A model generated the notes under the pieces. It had not been told where the DNA came from. It searched no databases and saw only the letters and a program-made list of their open reading frames with translations. A stretch of DNA of 64,000 nucleotides, from positions 62,001-126,000 of the forward strand of contig JAMBOW010000009.1 of assembly GCA_023715865.1 (NCBI GenBank). Direction: 5' to 3'. Both the position numbers and the translations under genes were made by a program. Shown here piece by piece: positions 32,485-42,492 of the stretch; positions within the stretch are counted from its first letter, which is position 1, and each line of letters starts with the position of its first letter. Source of the DNA: Neobacillus mesonae (GTDB lineage: Bacteria; Bacillota; Bacilli; Paenibacillales; Paenibacillaceae).

Positions 32485-35400
32485 ATGAAAAAAAGATCTG
32501 CTCTTATGGCGGTGGCTTCGCTGCTGTGGTTAGCCCAGCCTACTGGCGTGCAGCCGGCGAAGGCTGCTGCTCCTAATGGAATACTGGTGGAAGATGCGTT
32601 CTGGGATTCAATGGAATACAATCCGAATTATGATGAAAATTACGTCGGACGTTCTGATCTATTCGGACAGCAGCATACAGCACTCAAGTTTATATTGCCT
32701 GATGGAGCTGGAGTTGTCACGTCAGCAAAGTTGCGGTTTTACGTAAAATCATTTCAGGATGCTAATCATACTGATACGATTGTACCTCATGTAACGATCA
32801 TCGGCTCTACCAAAGACGAATGGCCCAAGAACACGGATTTTGACCAGTCCCCGCTTTTCAACACAGGAGATCAAGTGATTGGTAAAAGCCAACAGCCGGT
32901 ACAAATGGGCTTGAACGAGTTTGATGTCACCGATTTTGTAAACAACCAGTTTGCGGGTGACAAGGTCGTAACGTTCGTTCTTCAAGGATCTGACCCAGGA
33001 TATCAACTTGAGTTCGCGATTGCTGCGATGGAGTCTCGTAATTTACAACCAGAACTTTTACTTGAGATCGGACCTGGCGTGACGCAGTCCAATCCGCCTC
33101 AGGCGGAGGGCACGACTACGGCGGAAGACATGCCGAGTGTGAATGGGCTGACCATCTCGCCGAACGAGGCGGATGATCAGGACACGGTGACACACTACAA
33201 AATAACCGAGATCACGGGCGGGACACTGTATAAGAAGGACAGCTCCATTCCACTGGAGGATAGCACATTTATCAGCGCCGAGGAGGGAAGTGAAGGGTTA
33301 ACATTCGCCCCAGCTCCCAATGCGAACACCAAGGCAGGCAACACATTCTCGTTTAAGGTGCAAGCCGCTCAAGACGCGGCCGGCAAGGGACTGAGTGATC
33401 CGACAACGGTCACGATCCATGTTACCGAAGTCAACGACGTTCCGTTGGCAAACGATGACACCTCCTTGGAGGCGATCGATCAGAATTCGGGTGACCGTAT
33501 CATTCCATTTGAAACGCTGCTTGTTAATGACACGGCAGGAACGAACGAGTCAGATCAGGTGCTCACCATCATCGACGCAGAGCCTGTCACAGGGGGAACT
33601 GTGCACATCTCGGGACGAAATGTGATCTTCACACCGGAAACAGATTTCCGCGGTCAGGCGAGCTTCCGTTATACGGTGGAGGATAATGGCACGACCAATG
33701 GCGATGCAGATGGACAAACTGCAGTTGCTACCGTCTCGTTCGATGTTTTGCCTAGTGCTGACAAGCCAACTGTAGATATAGCGACGACGGCCGAAGACAC
33801 GGTGGCCACGGTAAAGATCACCCCCGCGTCAGCAGGCAGCGGCGCGGTGACCAATTTTTATAAGATCACAGGCATCAATGGAGGCACGCTGTCCAAGAGC
33901 AACGGCATTACGCCAGTCACGGAAAGCTCATTTATCACAACCGCTGAAGGCTCTGCCGGACTGAAGTTCATGCCTGATCAGGATGCGAACGGCCCGACCG
34001 GTTTTGGCTTCCTCGTGCAAGCAGCACCGATGAACGACGGCACCAAGCTGAGCGATGTGGCAGCAGCGACGGTCATCGTCACCGAAGTCAACGACGCGCC
34101 GGTAGCCATGGATGACTTGCTGTCTGAGGTGGCAGAGGATTCCGGACCACGTACGATCACAGTTGAAACGTTGCTCTCCAATGACTCGGCAGGCGCTTCG
34201 AACGAGAGCGGGCAGACGCTTACGCTCACGCCGGTAGAGGGCAGCGCAACGGGAGGAACGGTGATAGTGAATGAGCAGAATGATCTGTTCTTCACCCCAG
34301 AACCGAACTTCCATGGTACTGCGAGCTTCGAGTATGACCTGACTGATAACGGCACGACGAACGGTGAAGCAAAACCGGAAACTGATCGTGCGACTGTGTC
34401 GTTCACAGTTACCCCGGTCGCTGACATTCCGAGCGTAACGCCTGCGTCCTCGGAGGAAGATGACTGGAACCAAGACGGGCTCAAGATCACACCGAATACA
34501 GAGGATGGAGCAGAAGTCACACACTTCAAGATCACCGGCATCTCGGGCGGTGAGTTGTACAAGAACGATCAGACCACTCCGATCCAGAACGGCGACTTCA
34601 TTACTAAGCAAGATGGGGATTCCGGTCTGAAATTCAAGCCGGCGGAGCATGCCAACACACCGGCAGGCGACTCCTTCTCGTTCCAAGTGCAAGCTGCACT
34701 AGGCCTAAGCGACACAGGGCTGAGCCCGGCAGCAGTCGGCACAATCACTGTCAGCGAAGTCAACGATCCGCCAGTAGCGGTCGATGATAATCCAATCGGT
34801 GCGGTGCCGCGAAATTCGGGTGAACACACGTTTGCAGCGGATAAGCTGCTTGAGAATGACTCAGAATTGTCATTAAATGAAGCTGGACAGACCCGGAAGG
34901 TGATCGAGGTCGAGGCCGTTGAAGGCGGTACCGTGCGTTTGGAGGATAATACGATCTACTTCACACCAGAGCAGGGCTTCGGCGGCAATGCCAAGTTTAA
35001 ATATACGATTGAAGATAATGGCACGACCAATGGGGAGCTGCGTCCACAGACCGCGCAGGCTATAGCCACCGTCCGTGTCCTTCTGCCTGCTGACCGTCCG
35101 ACCGTTGAAGACACGACCACAGCGGAAGATACGCTGAACAGTGACGGATTGGTGATCACCCCGGCCGTGGGCAGCGGATCGGTGACGGAATATTTCAAGA
35201 TCACTGGCATCACAGGCGGCACACTGTATATGAAGAACGGAGCGACCGAAATTCACAACGGCGATTTTATCTCCGTGGATGACGGCCAAGCAGGCTTGAA
35301 GTTTTTGCCGGCAGAAAATGTGCATGGAAACACCGGTTTTGGCTTCAAGGTGCAAGCGGCTCCGAGCCAAGATGACGCTCTGATCAGCGAAGCGGTTGAA

Positions 35401-37695
35401 GCAGTGATCACCGTTACCGAAGTGAACGACCCACCGACAGCGGTTGATGACATCCGTACGGATGTGGCGCTTGGAACGGAGAAAGTGATCATCCCGTTTG
35501 AAGCATTGACCGGTAATGACAGCGTAGGTCCATTGGATGAACAACTCTGGCAGAGCCTCAAAGTCGTGGCTGTTGAAGCGATTGCGGGCGGCACGGTGAG
35601 TATCGTCGATGGTCAAGTGGAGTTTATCCCGGAAGATGACTTCACAGGTACAGCTTCCTTTACATATACGGTGGAGGACGATGGACGCACGGAAGGTATC
35701 GATAATTACGAATCGGACACAGCGACAATGAGTTTTAACATCGTCGATGCCAGCCAGCCGATTATTGAGCTGCATGGCGATCAGACGGTATATCTGCTGC
35801 AGGGGGAAGAGTACGTAGAACCGGGCTATGCGGCGAGCGATGATAGGGATGGCGATCTGACCAATCAGGTGACCGTCTCGGACGAGCCGGATTCGATGCA
35901 GCTTGGCACCTACATCCTGCACTACAACGTCAAGGACAGCAGTAACAACTCGGCAACGGAAGTCACCCGCAAGGTGCAAGTGGTGTCAAATCTGTTGGAA
36001 GGGCTGACGGTCGACGGTGTGACTCTTTCGCCTGCATTTGAAAGCAGCACCTCCTCCTACAAAGTACAAGTGCCAAATCAGGTCAAGGAGCTGAAACTCA
36101 CCGCTGACACGCTGGACCTGACGGCGTCGCTGACGGTGAATGGTATGGTGAAGACAAGCGGTGAGGCGGCATCGATTCATCTGCAAGTTGGAAAAAACGA
36201 TGTGACCGTCATCGTAACAGCACAAGGCGGCGCAACGAAGTCGTATGAGCTGGAAGTGACGCGTCAAGTCGCAGCGTCGAATCCGGATAACAGCGGTAAT
36301 AGTGACAATAATGGCAACAGTGGTGATAACGGCAATAGCAGCAATAATCCGATCACTGCACCGGCGCAGACCCGTCAAGCAAAAGTGGTGACGGGTGACG
36401 CGCCTATCGTGCAAGTGGACATCACCCGCAGCACCAACGCGAGCGGTAATGTGGTAGACGCTGTCAAGATGAACAAGCAGAAAGCAGCCGAAGTAGTGGC
36501 GCGCGGCGCGGCAGACGCAAGCAAAACGGCAAGTATTGTCATTGACGACATTCCGGGTCAACCGGCAGACGAAGTGACAGTGAATGTCGATGCGGATGCA
36601 CTGCTCACGCTGAAAGAAGCGGGTCTAGCGCTGGCGATTGAAGCGGGCGGTGCCAAAATCACCTTGCCGCATGGCACGGTGGATCAACTCACTGCGGACG
36701 GCAAAGCCCTCTTCTTCCGATTGGTACCGATTCGCGAAGCTTCCGAGCAGCAGGAAGTGGAAGATCGAGTGATTGAAACGGACGAATTGGAACAATACGC
36801 ACAAGGCCGAGCTGTGAAGGCGCTTGGTGAGCCGATGACGATCGAAACGAACTATACGTCCCGTATGACGAAAGTGATGCTCCCGCTAAAAGACATTGAG
36901 CTGCCAGCAGATCAGGCAGAACGCGATACGTTTCTGAAGACACTCGCGATCTTCGTGGAGCACACCGACGGTGACAAAGCAGTAGAGGCTCCGACGATAG
37001 TCTATGATGCAGAGGGCAAGCCGGTCGGCCTTGAGATCGAGATCGAGAAATTCAGCACGTTCACGATTATCTCCGCAGATGAAGAGTTCCAGAGCTACTG
37101 GCACTACATCTCTGGCTATACGAACGGAACGTTCCGTCCAAATGCGGAGATCACCCGTGCTGAGCTCGTCTCGATGATCGCACGTCAGATGGAGCTCGAT
37201 CGTCTGAGTTTGAACGACCAAGGGCGTTATCCGGATGTTGCTGATACGCACTGGGCGTATGGTGCGATTCATAAGATGAGCAGGGGTGGATTTGTCGCTG
37301 GGGATCCGAATGGACAGTTCCGTCCGAATGCTGCGGTAACTCGCGCCGAGATGGCTGTGATTGCAGCCAAGGTGAAGGGGCTGAGTGTGACAGGCAGCGC
37401 TTCGGCATTCTCTGACACGCAAGGTCATTGGGGTGCTTCATCTATCTCAGCCGTTCAAGCAGCGGGTCTGATGGTAGGATCAGGGGATGGTACGTTCCGT
37501 CCGAGCGACACATTGACACGTGCGGAAGCGATCGCGGTAATCAACCGCCTGTTCCAGCGACCGGCTCTGCAAGAGCTTAGCCAGCCGACCTGGCCGGATG
37601 TACCTCTGAACCACTGGGCGGCCTCTGATATCGAGTCGGCATCGAACGACCTGCGCGCGTTCAAGGACGGTAGCGTAGAGAAGATAGACGAGTAA
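32485..37695 (+). CDS. Giant SLH-anchored surface protein with cadherin-like repeats
   Basis: A 1,736-residue secreted wall protein. ATG 32485 (MKKRSALMAVASLLW) has GAGGTG upstream and starts a clear signal peptide (to about PAKAAAP); the upstream in-frame ATG 32422 adds non-signal residues. Order: a DNRLRE-like domain with metal-type loops (about 30-200), four ~220-residue tandem units (see repeat at 33112), a DUF5011/HYR-like Ig domain (about 1090-1165), a cadherin-like beta-sandwich (about 1170-1260), an Asn/Ser/Gly linker, a beta domain, and about three SLH repeats plus a partial fourth (from about 1540). GC-rich codon use differs from neighbours. Likely an adhesin or matrix scaffold; no enzyme motif is visible. 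Confidence 0.88.
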   Translation: MKKRSALMAVASLLWLAQPTGVQPAKAAAPNGILVEDAFWDSMEYNPNYDENYVGRSDLFGQQHTALKFILPDGAGVVTSAKLRFYVKSFQDANHTDTIVPHVTIIGSTKDEWPKNTDFDQSPLFNTGDQVIGKSQQPVQMGLNEFDVTDFVNNQFAGDKVVTFVLQGSDPGYQLEFAIAAMESRNLQPELLLEIGPGVTQSNPPQAEGTTTAEDMPSVNGLTISPNEADDQDTVTHYKITEITGGTLYKKDSSIPLEDSTFISAEEGSEGLTFAPAPNANTKAGNTFSFKVQAAQDAAGKGLSDPTTVTIHVTEVNDVPLANDDTSLEAIDQNSGDRIIPFETLLVNDTAGTNESDQVLTIIDAEPVTGGTVHISGRNVIFTPETDFRGQASFRYTVEDNGTTNGDADGQTAVATVSFDVLPSADKPTVDIATTAEDTVATVKITPASAGSGAVTNFYKITGINGGTLSKSNGITPVTESSFITTAEGSAGLKFMPDQDANGPTGFGFLVQAAPMNDGTKLSDVAAATVIVTEVNDAPVAMDDLLSEVAEDSGPRTITVETLLSNDSAGASNESGQTLTLTPVEGSATGGTVIVNEQNDLFFTPEPNFHGTASFEYDLTDNGTTNGEAKPETDRATVSFTVTPVADIPSVTPASSEEDDWNQDGLKITPNTEDGAEVTHFKITGISGGELYKNDQTTPIQNGDFITKQDGDSGLKFKPAEHANTPAGDSFSFQVQAALGLSDTGLSPAAVGTITVSEVNDPPVAVDDNPIGAVPRNSGEHTFAADKLLENDSELSLNEAGQTRKVIEVEAVEGGTVRLEDNTIYFTPEQGFGGNAKFKYTIEDNGTTNGELRPQTAQAIATVRVLLPADRPTVEDTTTAEDTLNSDGLVITPAVGSGSVTEYFKITGITGGTLYMKNGATEIHNGDFISVDDGQAGLKFLPAENVHGNTGFGFKVQAAPSQDDALISEAVEAVITVTEVNDPPTAVDDIRTDVALGTEKVIIPFEALTGNDSVGPLDEQLWQSLKVVAVEAIAGGTVSIVDGQVEFIPEDDFTGTASFTYTVEDDGRTEGIDNYESDTATMSFNIVDASQPIIELHGDQTVYLLQGEEYVEPGYAASDDRDGDLTNQVTVSDEPDSMQLGTYILHYNVKDSSNNSATEVTRKVQVVSNLLEGLTVDGVTLSPAFESSTSSYKVQVPNQVKELKLTADTLDLTASLTVNGMVKTSGEAASIHLQVGKNDVTVIVTAQGGATKSYELEVTRQVAASNPDNSGNSDNNGNSGDNGNSSNNPITAPAQTRQAKVVTGDAPIVQVDITRSTNASGNVVDAVKMNKQKAAEVVARGAADASKTASIVIDDIPGQPADEVTVNVDADALLTLKEAGLALAIEAGGAKITLPHGTVDQLTADGKALFFRLVPIREASEQQEVEDRVIETDELEQYAQGRAVKALGEPMTIETNYTSRMTKVMLPLKDIELPADQAERDTFLKTLAIFVEHTDGDKAVEAPTIVYDAEGKPVGLEIEIEKFSTFTIISADEEFQSYWHYISGYTNGTFRPNAEITRAELVSMIARQMELDRLSLNDQGRYPDVADTHWAYGAIHKMSRGGFVAGDPNGQFRPNAAVTRAEMAVIAAKVKGLSVTGSASAFSDTQGHWGASSISAVQAAGLMVGSGDGTFRPSDTLTRAEAIAVINRLFQRPALQELSQPTWPDVPLNHWAASDIESASNDLRAFKDGSVEKIDE
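33112..35760 (+). repeat. Four tandem ~660-bp coding repeats
   Basis: Each unit encodes about 220 residues made of two alternating modules. The first carries KITGI-x-GGTLYK...GLKF-x-PA...VTEVNDPP. The second carries LL-x-NDSAG...GGTV...FTPE...ASF-x-YTVEDNGTTNGE. Units begin near 33112, 33780, 34441 and 35101. The conserved NDSAG and DNGTTNG loops are typical of Ca-binding VCBS/cadherin-like folds. Confidence 0.8.
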
Positions 37696-37708
37696 ACACG
37701 AAAACAGA

Positions 37709-37747
37709 AACTCCAGCTCTCAGCGTATTGAGAGTTGGAGTTTTTTT
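37709..37747 (+). terminator. Terminator of the SLH protein gene
   Basis: AACTCCAGCTCTCA-6 nt-TGAGAGTTGGAGTT (14 bp) then seven T. Confidence 0.92.
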
Positions 37748-37921
37748 ATTGAACAGACGGATTGTTTCTTCTTCTGCTTGGTTTTGCGCTTGCCCGGCCG
37801 CATCTTGACCATAGAAGACGAAACGGTTGGCACATCGGCGTGACAGCGTTGAACGATGCTTAATCACTTACTGTAGCTTTTTCATTCTTAGTTTCTGTAG
37901 TAAACGTATATAGAGAAGCCA

Positions 37922-38068
37922 ATGGTGATTGCTCGCTCATTTATAAAAGGGACAGCTGAGGAATTTATTAGGTTAGGTAAGGAAGAACCAGTATCTAATT
38001 ATAGAAGAATAGAGGAAGAAGAGCATCCCCCCGAAGAATTACGAGAGATGTACCGCGCGGTGAACTAA
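37922..38068 (+). CDS. 48-residue ORF, possibly a gene remnant
   Basis: MVIARSFIKGTAEEFIRLGK... ending LREMYRAVN, strongly charged and protein-like, and ending 20 bp before the phosphatase gene. Its ribosome site is weak, and the frame has a few codons upstream before a stop. It may be the tail of a decayed gene rather than a complete one. Not recognised. Confidence 0.35.
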   Translation: MVIARSFIKGTAEEFIRLGKEEPVSNYRRIEEEEHPPEELREMYRAVN

Positions 38069-38088
38069 AGATTAAGGAGGAACGACTA

Positions 38089-38634
38089 ATGAAGAATGTT
38101 TATGTTGTTCGACATTGTCAGGCAGAAGGACAAGCTTCAGATGCTCAACTAACTGCAAATGGTATTGTGCAGGCAGAAATTCTTGCTGAATTTCTCTTGT
38201 ACAAAGGAGTTGATTATATCATCTCGAGTTCTTATGAAAGGGCTTATTCTACAATAAAACCATTATCCGAAAAAATAGGCGTTGAAATCGCCGTGGATGA
38301 AAGATTAACCGAAAGGGTATTGTCGGATAAGAGCTATCCTGATTGGCGTAATATGCTTCGTAAGACATTTGATAACTTAGACATTTGTTATGAGGGAGGA
38401 GAGTCCAGTAACACGGCGATGAGCCGTGTCATTAGTGTGGTCATGGAAGCTCTGAATAGCGAATACAACAACATCGTACTAGTTTCACATGGAAACCTGA
38501 TATCACTCTTACTTAAATATTTCGATGACCGCATCGGATTTAAGGAGTGGGCAGCTTTATCCAATCCTGATGTATTTCATCTTAATTTCTCAGCAGAGGA
38601 CAAGCCTGCCATTCATCGAATATGGGTAGAATGA
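38089..38634 (+). CDS. Histidine phosphatase family protein
   Basis: A 181-residue member of the phosphoglycerate mutase-like phosphatases. VVRHCQAEGQ near the N-terminus is the phosphohistidine motif (RHC instead of the usual RHG), ERAYSTIKPL the second arginine site, and VSHGNLISLLL the C-terminal catalytic His. AAGGAGG precedes ATG 38089. The substrate is not predictable. A monocistronic accessory gene in a row of unrelated single genes. Confidence 0.88.
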   Translation: MKNVYVVRHCQAEGQASDAQLTANGIVQAEILAEFLLYKGVDYIISSSYERAYSTIKPLSEKIGVEIAVDERLTERVLSDKSYPDWRNMLRKTFDNLDICYEGGESSNTAMSRVISVVMEALNSEYNNIVLVSHGNLISLLLKYFDDRIGFKEWAALSNPDVFHLNFSAEDKPAIHRIWVE

Positions 38635-38772
38635 TTGGATACGTACATGCTTGTAGGATTTTCTACTCGTCATATGTGGCTTTATTAATGAGGATTAGCG
38701 ATTAACGGTGGTATACTTGTTCTATATTAGAATTTAAAGTCATGGATAAATTATAAAGAGTGGTGACAATTT

Positions 38773-39480
38773 ATGAATTTAGAAACAGTCATGCAGGAGC
38801 TTGAAGCTCTCGGCAAGGAGAGAAGCAAAAAAATGTACATCTCCAATGGAGCACACGAACCATTATTTGGTGTGGCGACAGGGGCGATGAAACCCATTGC
38901 GAAGAAGATCAAAATCGACCAGCCTTTGGCTAAGCAGCTTTACGCCACTGGAAACTACGATGCTATGTACTTTGCTGGCATCATTGCAGATCCTAAAGCG
39001 ATGACCGAAGAGGATTTTGAACGTTGGATAGAAGGTGCTTATTTTTATATGTTATCCGATTACGTCGTTGCGGTAACTTTGGCAGAAACGGATATTGCAC
39101 AAGAGGTTGCTGATAAGTGGATTGCAAGCGGAGAAGAGCTGAAAATGTCGGCGGGCTGGAGTTGTTATTGCTGGCTGCTGGGAAGTCGACCTGACGTACA
39201 GTTTGCCGAGAGCAAAATCGCCAACATGCTGGAGATGGTGGAGAAGACGATTCACAATTCTCCTGAACGAACAAAATCTTCAATGAACAACTTTATGTAC
39301 ACTGTAGCAGTATCCTATCTGCCGCTCCATGATAAGGCCGTCGAGACCGCAAAAGCCGTAGGTCCAGTAGAAATGAAACGGGACAACAAAAAGAACAGTA
39401 TCTTGCTTGCTTCCGAAAGCATTCAAAAGGAAGTAGACAAAAACCGGCTTGGCTTTAAACGTAAATATGTAAGATGTTAA
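38773..39480 (+). CDS. DNA alkylation repair (AlkD-like) protein
   Basis: A 235-residue all-helical HEAT-like repeat protein of the AlkC/AlkD superfamily. Recognisable segments are EPLFGVATGAMKPIAKKIK, NYDAMYFAGIIADP and LGSRPDVQFAESKI. Family members are glycosylases for alkylated bases, but divergent versions such as this may lack that activity; the Trp/Asp residues of AlkD's active site are not evident. It ends with a clear terminator. Confidence 0.8.
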   Translation: MNLETVMQELEALGKERSKKMYISNGAHEPLFGVATGAMKPIAKKIKIDQPLAKQLYATGNYDAMYFAGIIADPKAMTEEDFERWIEGAYFYMLSDYVVAVTLAETDIAQEVADKWIASGEELKMSAGWSCYCWLLGSRPDVQFAESKIANMLEMVEKTIHNSPERTKSSMNNFMYTVAVSYLPLHDKAVETAKAVGPVEMKRDNKKNSILLASESIQKEVDKNRLGFKRKYVRC

Positions 39481-39492
39481 GGTTAAATATGA

Positions 39493-39525
39493 GGCATTCG
39501 GTCAGATTTCCGAGTGTCTTTTTTA
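39493..39525 (+). terminator. Terminator of the AlkD-like gene
   Basis: GGCATTCGG pairs with CCGAGTGTC (with G-U pairs), then TTTTTT. Confidence 0.8.
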
Positions 39526-39621
39526 TTTGATTCAAGAGCCTTTAAACCTACAGCTAGTCAGTTTGGATTTGGAAAAATAAGGGTAAGGGGTGGTGAGACT
39601 ACAGTAACAGGAGGCGCTGGA

Positions 39622-40374
39622 ATGAAAAAAAGAAGTTTTCAGACAAAGCATATGGCAGGCGCATTTCTTGCCGGAGCTGTATTGTTTTCAGGATTCTCAT
39701 TGGCTGCAGCAAGTCAGGATCTTACTTTGGACGCGATCAAGCAGTCAGCTGCAAAGTTAAGCGTATATGTGAATGGTGAGGAAAAGTCGTCTGTAGAAGG
39801 ACAATATGATAATAACGGAACAACAGCACCGGACTATATTATTCATAACGATACAACCTACGTGCCTGTTCGGATGGTATCTGAACTGGTCGATCAACCA
39901 GTCTATTGGGAGCAGGAGTCCCACTCGATTTCTTTAGGCATTCCGTCTGTTACTTTATTTAATGCTGAGGGTGAGTCTGCAGGTTTTGCTACATTAGAGG
40001 AGACGAATGAAGGGGTAGTTGTAACAATCTCTGCAACCGGATTGACCCCAGGCAAGCATGGATTCCATGTACACGAGAATGCAGTTAAAGGGACAGATTT
40101 CGAATCTGCCGGAGGACATTTTAACCCTACGGACAAGCACCATGGCCTTGATCATCCAGAAGGAAGTCATGTTGGAGATATGCGAAATCTCATAGTGGAA
40201 GAGGACGGTACGGTAGAGGCAGAGATGCTGTTGCCAGATGCAACGCTTGAAAAAGATGACACAAACTCTGTACTCGGACGCTCACTTATCATTCATGCTG
40301 GGGAAGATGACCACGTAACCGATCCTGCCGGCGATTCAGGCGGAAGGGTGCTCGGTGGAAATATCCCTAAATGA
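39622..40374 (+). CDS. sodC: Secreted Cu/Zn superoxide dismutase
   Basis: A 250-residue exported enzyme dismutating superoxide outside the membrane. ATG 39622 has AGGAGG eight bases upstream and starts a signal peptide (MAGAFLAGAVLFSGFSLAAA); the longer frame from 39514 is not used. Residues ~45-105 (VYVNGEEK...PVRMVSELV...ISLG) form a copper-amine-oxidase-N-like domain, and the SOD domain follows. Cu ligands are in HGFHVHENA and LIIHAGEDDH, the bridging His in AGGHFNP, and Zn ligands in HHGLDHPEGSHVGD. The conserved disulfide cysteines are absent (DFESAGG, SGGRVLG), as in several Bacillus-type SODs. Confidence 0.92.
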   Translation: MKKRSFQTKHMAGAFLAGAVLFSGFSLAAASQDLTLDAIKQSAAKLSVYVNGEEKSSVEGQYDNNGTTAPDYIIHNDTTYVPVRMVSELVDQPVYWEQESHSISLGIPSVTLFNAEGESAGFATLEETNEGVVVTISATGLTPGKHGFHVHENAVKGTDFESAGGHFNPTDKHHGLDHPEGSHVGDMRNLIVEEDGTVEAEMLLPDATLEKDDTNSVLGRSLIIHAGEDDHVTDPAGDSGGRVLGGNIPK

Positions 40375-40410
40375 TCTCTCGTTGATAGAATGCCAACACT
40401 AAAGCAGAGA

Positions 40411-40458
40411 ACAAACAGCGCCTCCTTTCCCTATGGAAACTGGCGCTGATTGTTTTTT
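40411..40458 (+). terminator. Terminator of sodC
   Basis: ACAAACAGCGCC pairs with GGCGCTGATTGTT around a ~19-nt loop, then T-run. Confidence 0.8.
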
Positions 40459-40659
40459 ATGTACTCTGCTGTTTTATGTTCTTCTGCTGTATTACTCGCT
40501 TCTGACGATCTGCTTCATATAGCTACAGAATTTTTGAGTCTTGTACAATTATGGATAAATTGCTTTATAATTTTTACATACAAAACAAAAACATGCAGTT
40601 ATGAAAGATATATCATAGGAATTACATTGCTCAGGGCAACAGCAGAATGGAGGATACTT

Positions 40660-41301
40660 ATGATCACAACGGATAATGACGGAGAAGCTTATTGGAATGG
40701 AACGATCGATTTAGGCGTAATGGGGAAGTTCGACAGCATTATGATTAACTTAGATGGATGCGAAATTGCAGGGGTTACGGATGATATGCCCGAAGAAGTA
40801 AAGCTCGATAAGGCAGCCAGTTATTACAGTAAGAGATTTAAGGAGTTAGAAGCCAATGTTGAGTTGATTAACGAACAATTTCTGATGTGGGTCATAACGC
40901 ACTTGTGTGATATAGAGTATCCATTTTGGGAGAATGATGAACAAACAGGTGGCGAAAAATACCCGGATTATATCGTTAGCGAAGAAATCCAAAAATACGA
41001 GGATGAAGATGGACAATTAAAGCATGACCTGTATAGCCCAAGTCCAATTTATAAAGACATTCAGGAGTATAATCCCTATGAGAACAAAGAAAATCTAACA
41101 AGCTATGAGATTGCAGCAAAGTATTTGCCGGTTCTTGATTTCAAAAAGCTTGTAGATACCATTCATGCGGATAGCTTGGATACATATGAGGATCACGTAA
41201 ACTTTCAAGTGAGCAGCGAGGTTTGCGGCGGTATGCTGCTTTGTGCTACTTACGGAACGATAGATGCCAACAATGAGCTGGAGGTTACTCACAATTGTTA
41301 A
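40660..41301 (+). CDS. Unknown cytosolic protein, 213 residues
   Basis: The start is ATG 40660 (TGGAGG upstream), not the far-upstream 40450, whose extra 70 residues look non-coding. The protein is acidic: EAYWNGTIDLGVMGKFDSIM, a helical middle, then a Tyr/Asp/Glu-rich part. It resembles the small acidic proteins often found as immunity or housekeeping orphans, but no family is recognised. Confidence 0.6.
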   Translation: MITTDNDGEAYWNGTIDLGVMGKFDSIMINLDGCEIAGVTDDMPEEVKLDKAASYYSKRFKELEANVELINEQFLMWVITHLCDIEYPFWENDEQTGGEKYPDYIVSEEIQKYEDEDGQLKHDLYSPSPIYKDIQEYNPYENKENLTSYEIAAKYLPVLDFKKLVDTIHADSLDTYEDHVNFQVSSEVCGGMLLCATYGTIDANNELEVTHNC

Positions 41302-41473
41302 GATAATCTGTCCAAAGCGTATAGAATCAGCACACTACACCTATGTACGGCGGCTTATCTACAGAGTGAACTTACATTAATGCTGATATTTGAATGGTGA
41401 AGTCTAACCGACATCCGCTCCGAATATGGGTTAGTAGTATGGAAAAGTCTTTGGGTAACGGGGAGGTGCAACT

Positions 41474-41989
41474 ATGAACGCTTCATTTTTCACTCGGTTT
41501 AAGGCTTTTTTAATTGATTATGTATTCATCTGCGCTTACTTAGCGTTGCTCTTTGTCGTAAACATGTTCCTTTTTCCTGATTTGCAGAAATTGTTCCAGG
41601 GTTCGCTGATCCAAGCACAGTTCGCAGGGTTCCTCATGGTGACCTTACCCGTGTCTATATATTTTATAATGAGCGATTCAGCCTTTGGAGGACAGTCTTT
41701 CGGAAAAAGAAAGCTGGGAATCCGCACGGTCACCCGAAACGGAAAAAGCGTGTCTGTGCCGCAGGCGGTCCTTCGCACCGTCTTTAAATTTTTACCCTGG
41801 GAAATGTCCCATTACCTCGTCTACCGGTTGGTTTATTTAGATGCTGCAGACATTGTCCCGTTCCATTACTATGTGATTGGCGGCCTCATCTATGTACTTA
41901 TGTTTGCGTATATTTTAACCGCAATTTTCACCCGGAAAAAGCAAGCCCTTTATGATACCTTAGCTCGTACGCAGGTTGTTAAGCTGTGA
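41474..41989 (+). CDS. RDD family membrane protein
   Basis: A 171-residue integral membrane protein with the family hallmarks RFKAFLIDYVF at the N-terminus, GGQSFGKRKLGIRTV after the second helix, and RKKQALYDTLARTQVV at the C-terminus. Four hydrophobic helices are apparent. Some RDD proteins move small ions or metabolites; no substrate can be assigned. GGGGAGG precedes ATG 41474. It converges on the 42298 gene over a GGGGACAG...CTGTCCCC hairpin. Confidence 0.88.
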   Translation: MNASFFTRFKAFLIDYVFICAYLALLFVVNMFLFPDLQKLFQGSLIQAQFAGFLMVTLPVSIYFIMSDSAFGGQSFGKRKLGIRTVTRNGKSVSVPQAVLRTVFKFLPWEMSHYLVYRLVYLDAADIVPFHYYVIGGLIYVLMFAYILTAIFTRKKQALYDTLARTQVVKL

Positions 41990-42012
41990 TATGAGAAGCT
42001 TGTTTAAATGAG

Positions 42013-42032
42013 GGGACAGAATGCTGTCCCCT
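42013..42032. terminator. Hairpin between convergent genes
   Basis: GGGGACAG-AATG-CTGTCCCC, a perfect 8-bp stem lacking a long T-run. Confidence 0.5.
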
Positions 42033-42040
42033 GCTAGTAG

Positions 42041-42298
42041 TTAATTCAGCTCTCTCAGCTGCTCCATTTGACTCTCAATTCGAGTTAGCGCCGACTTGGG
42101 AAAGCCGAGATGGCGCGATTTCTCCGAGCACATGGAACACGAGCAATGGATTTTCGACTTGGAAAGTCTGCCAAATTGGCAGTTAGGAACATGCCAGCCG
42201 AGATGGTCCTCAATTAACTTTTTTTTGCGCTCAATGACGCGTTGTCTGTGGTGACGATAATATCCACGTGTACGTTTAGAATGATGGTTTGATTTCAA
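42041..42298 (-). CDS. Small Cys-containing conserved protein
   Basis: An 85-residue basic protein. SKRTRGYYRHHRQRVIERK at the N-terminus and GRLSKSKIHCSCSMCSEKSRHLG in the middle form a recognisable small Firmicute family whose C-x-C-x2-C cluster probably binds zinc. The start is probably TTG 42298; the ribosome site (GGGAGCG) is rather far, so the start is uncertain. Function unknown. Confidence 0.7.
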   Translation of the reverse strand: MKSNHHSKRTRGYYRHHRQRVIERKKKLIEDHLGWHVPNCQFGRLSKSKIHCSCSMCSEKSRHLGFPKSALTRIESQMEQLRELN

Positions 42299-42492
42299 AT
42301 GACATCACGCTCCCTGGTAAGTGGCTAAGCCTGCAACAGCCCCAGGAAGTTCTAAGTGGTTACAGGCTTAGCATGTGCGTGATGTATGAGATCTGTATTT
42401 TCAAAATTGTAATCACTCTCCTATGTACTTGCGTATAGTTTAGACGTAGACTGAGTGAAAATGTTTCGGACAATGTAGAAGGAGGGAACAAG

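Noticed and set aside
33928..35979. Long minus-strand ORFs (up to 368 codons) opposite the SLH surface protein
   Set aside because: They are antisense to a clear repeat protein, lack ribosome sites, and arise from GC-rich codon periodicity. The sense frame has signal peptide, repeats and SLH domains.
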